DNA of 5,832 nt from Defluviitaleaceae bacterium. GTDB taxonomy: Bacteria > Bacillota_A > Clostridia > Lachnospirales > WQUN01. Shown here piece by piece: positions 5,032-5,832 of this stretch. The stretch is taken from positions 1 through 5,832 of the forward strand of contig WREB01000088.1 of the NCBI GenBank assembly GCA_009779525.1. Reading direction: 5' to 3'. Below the pieces are notes generated by a model. The model ran no database searches. It saw nothing but the letters and a program-made list of their open reading frames with translations, and was not told where the DNA came from. Positions within the stretch are counted from its first letter, which is position 1. Each line of letters opens with the position of its first letter. The translations under genes and the position numbers were made by a program.

Positions 5032-5832
5032 ATGCGCTACGTTAAAAAATTGCAAAAGGAATGGGCCGTATCGATCGTACCGGGGGACGCGGCAAAACTT
5101 GCGGACGGGCTGGCGGTTGACGAAACATACGCGTGCGCGGGCGACGATGAAAACGCGCCGGCAATAATCGACCTGCCCGGCGGCGCCTCAATCGGGAAGC
5201 GATCGGTTGTGCTTGGCCCCCGCAGCCTTCCCGAATCGGTCGGCGAAGCGCGGGCGAAAGAGATCAACGAGTTTTTCGCGGATAAAGTCAGCGGCGAGGA
5301 CGGAAAGCGCTTCCCTAACAGCTTCCTGAGCTACGCCAAAACAGTTGAAATCCCGCCCGAACTCGAGGGCAGCGACATTTACCTGACCGTCGACCAGGCC
5401 AGGTACCACGTGAGCGTCAGCGTAAACGGAAAACGCGCCGCGCACTACTTAGGCGGCCTCGAGCCGCACCGCGTCGATATAACCGAACTCGTCACGCCGG
5501 GCGGGAAGGCCGAAATCTTGATTACGGCGGGCGACGTCGGGGTCAGCGGCTACCGCGTATTCGATCCGTACAACTACACGGGCACGCGCCTACCGCGCTG
5601 CGACGAGATAAAGAACAACCACGTGCACCCGGTGCATTACGGCGGCGCGGACAGGGCGGTCGGGTATGTTACGGTCGAGGCTGTGCCCGCCGTGCGTGTG
5701 GATTATGTTTTCGCCGACCCGAAGGTATCGCGTGGCCTTTTGCAATATACCGTGACGCTGTGCAACGATACCGACACCGAGGCGAACATCCGGCTGTTTT
5801 CCGAGGCGGCAGGGGCAAAGGTTTTGGCCGAA
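5032..5832 (+). CDS. Glycoside hydrolase family 2-like protein, N-terminal part (runs off right edge)
   Basis: An open frame from the ATG at 5032 gives 267 residues with no stop before the window end. Residues 1-90 form an extension of unclear role. About 95-170 resemble the GH2 sugar-binding jelly roll, with strands such as KTVEIPPEL, IYLTVDQARYHVSVSVNG and HRVDITELV. From about 205 the GYVTVEAVPAVRVDYVFADP stretch and the following LQYTVTLCNDTDTEANI match the junction into the Ig-like sandwich of GH2 enzymes. The catalytic TIM barrel and its two glutamates would lie outside the window, so neither activity nor bond specificity (beta-galactosidase, beta-glucuronidase, beta-mannosidase or other) can be stated. 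There is no N-terminal signal peptide; the start MRYVKKLQKEW is charged. The gene follows the 465-residue protein by 12 nt and is probably co-transcribed. A non-catalytic GH2-fold protein remains possible. Confidence 0.78.
   Translation, partial: MRYVKKLQKEWAVSIVPGDAAKLADGLAVDETYACAGDDENAPAIIDLPGGASIGKRSVVLGPRSLPESVGEARAKEINEFFADKVSGEDGKRFPNSFLSYAKTVEIPPELEGSDIYLTVDQARYHVSVSVNGKRAAHYLGGLEPHRVDITELVTPGGKAEILITAGDVGVSGYRVFDPYNYTGTRLPRCDEIKNNHVHPVHYGGADRAVGYVTVEAVPAVRVDYVFADPKVSRGLLQYTVTLCNDTDTEANIRLFSEAAGAKVLAE

Noticed and set aside
4312..5055. Antisense open frame of 247 codons opposite the 465-residue protein gene
   Set aside because: It is a shadow frame created by GC-rich third codon positions. 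It has no SD or recognisable domain, and the opposite strand is clearly coding with jelly-roll signatures.
4905..5500. Repeated 17-mer CGAACTCGTCACGCCGG at 4905-4921 and 5484-5500
   Set aside because: Both copies encode the same short peptide (Glu-Leu-Val-Thr-Pro) in beta-rich proteins with the same codon preference. No flanking similarity is seen, so this is most likely chance.

Overview
The window is bacterial, GC-rich DNA with tightly packed genes, strong G/C preference at third codon positions, Shine-Dalgarno (SD) leaders and two non-ATG starts (GTG and TTG). No rRNA, tRNA, mobile element or CRISPR is visible. The gene content suggests a saccharolytic bacterium. The sequence alone does not allow a safe phylum call.

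Layout: two gene sets diverge from a 142-bp intergenic region (3480-3621). Leftward on the minus strand, in transcription order, are a Gfo/Idh/MocA-family dehydrogenase (3479-2487), a first NagB-type glucosamine-6-phosphate deaminase paralog (2465-1638), a second NagB paralog (1613-789) and a nagA-type N-acetylglucosamine-6-phosphate deacetylase (785 to beyond the left edge). The gaps are 21, 24 and 3 nt, so this is almost certainly one operon. Rightward on the plus strand are a 465-residue protein of unrecognised family with a C-terminal carbohydrate-binding-like jelly roll (3622-5019) and, 12 nt later, the N-terminal 267 residues of a glycoside hydrolase family 2-like protein (5032 to beyond the right edge). 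Neither plus-strand protein has a visible signal peptide.

How the genes may work together (inference): the rightward genes would release or bind a glycan, probably one containing amino sugars. The leftward genes would then deacetylate (NagA) and deaminate/isomerise (NagB) the amino-sugar phosphate to fructose-6-phosphate. The Gfo/Idh/MocA enzyme would add a redox step not found in the classical nag pathway. No transporter, kinase or regulator gene lies in the window.

The most interesting points are as follows. The two tandem NagB paralogs (about 58% identical by a hand, gap-free count) both keep the catalytic Asp/His/Glu, but the operon-proximal copy has lost the basic residues expected to hold the substrate phosphate and carries a cysteine cluster there. 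The 465-residue protein has no family I can name. The divergent intergenic region carries a promoter in each direction, a perfect 14-bp palindrome overlapping one of them, and three GTTTAA repeats.
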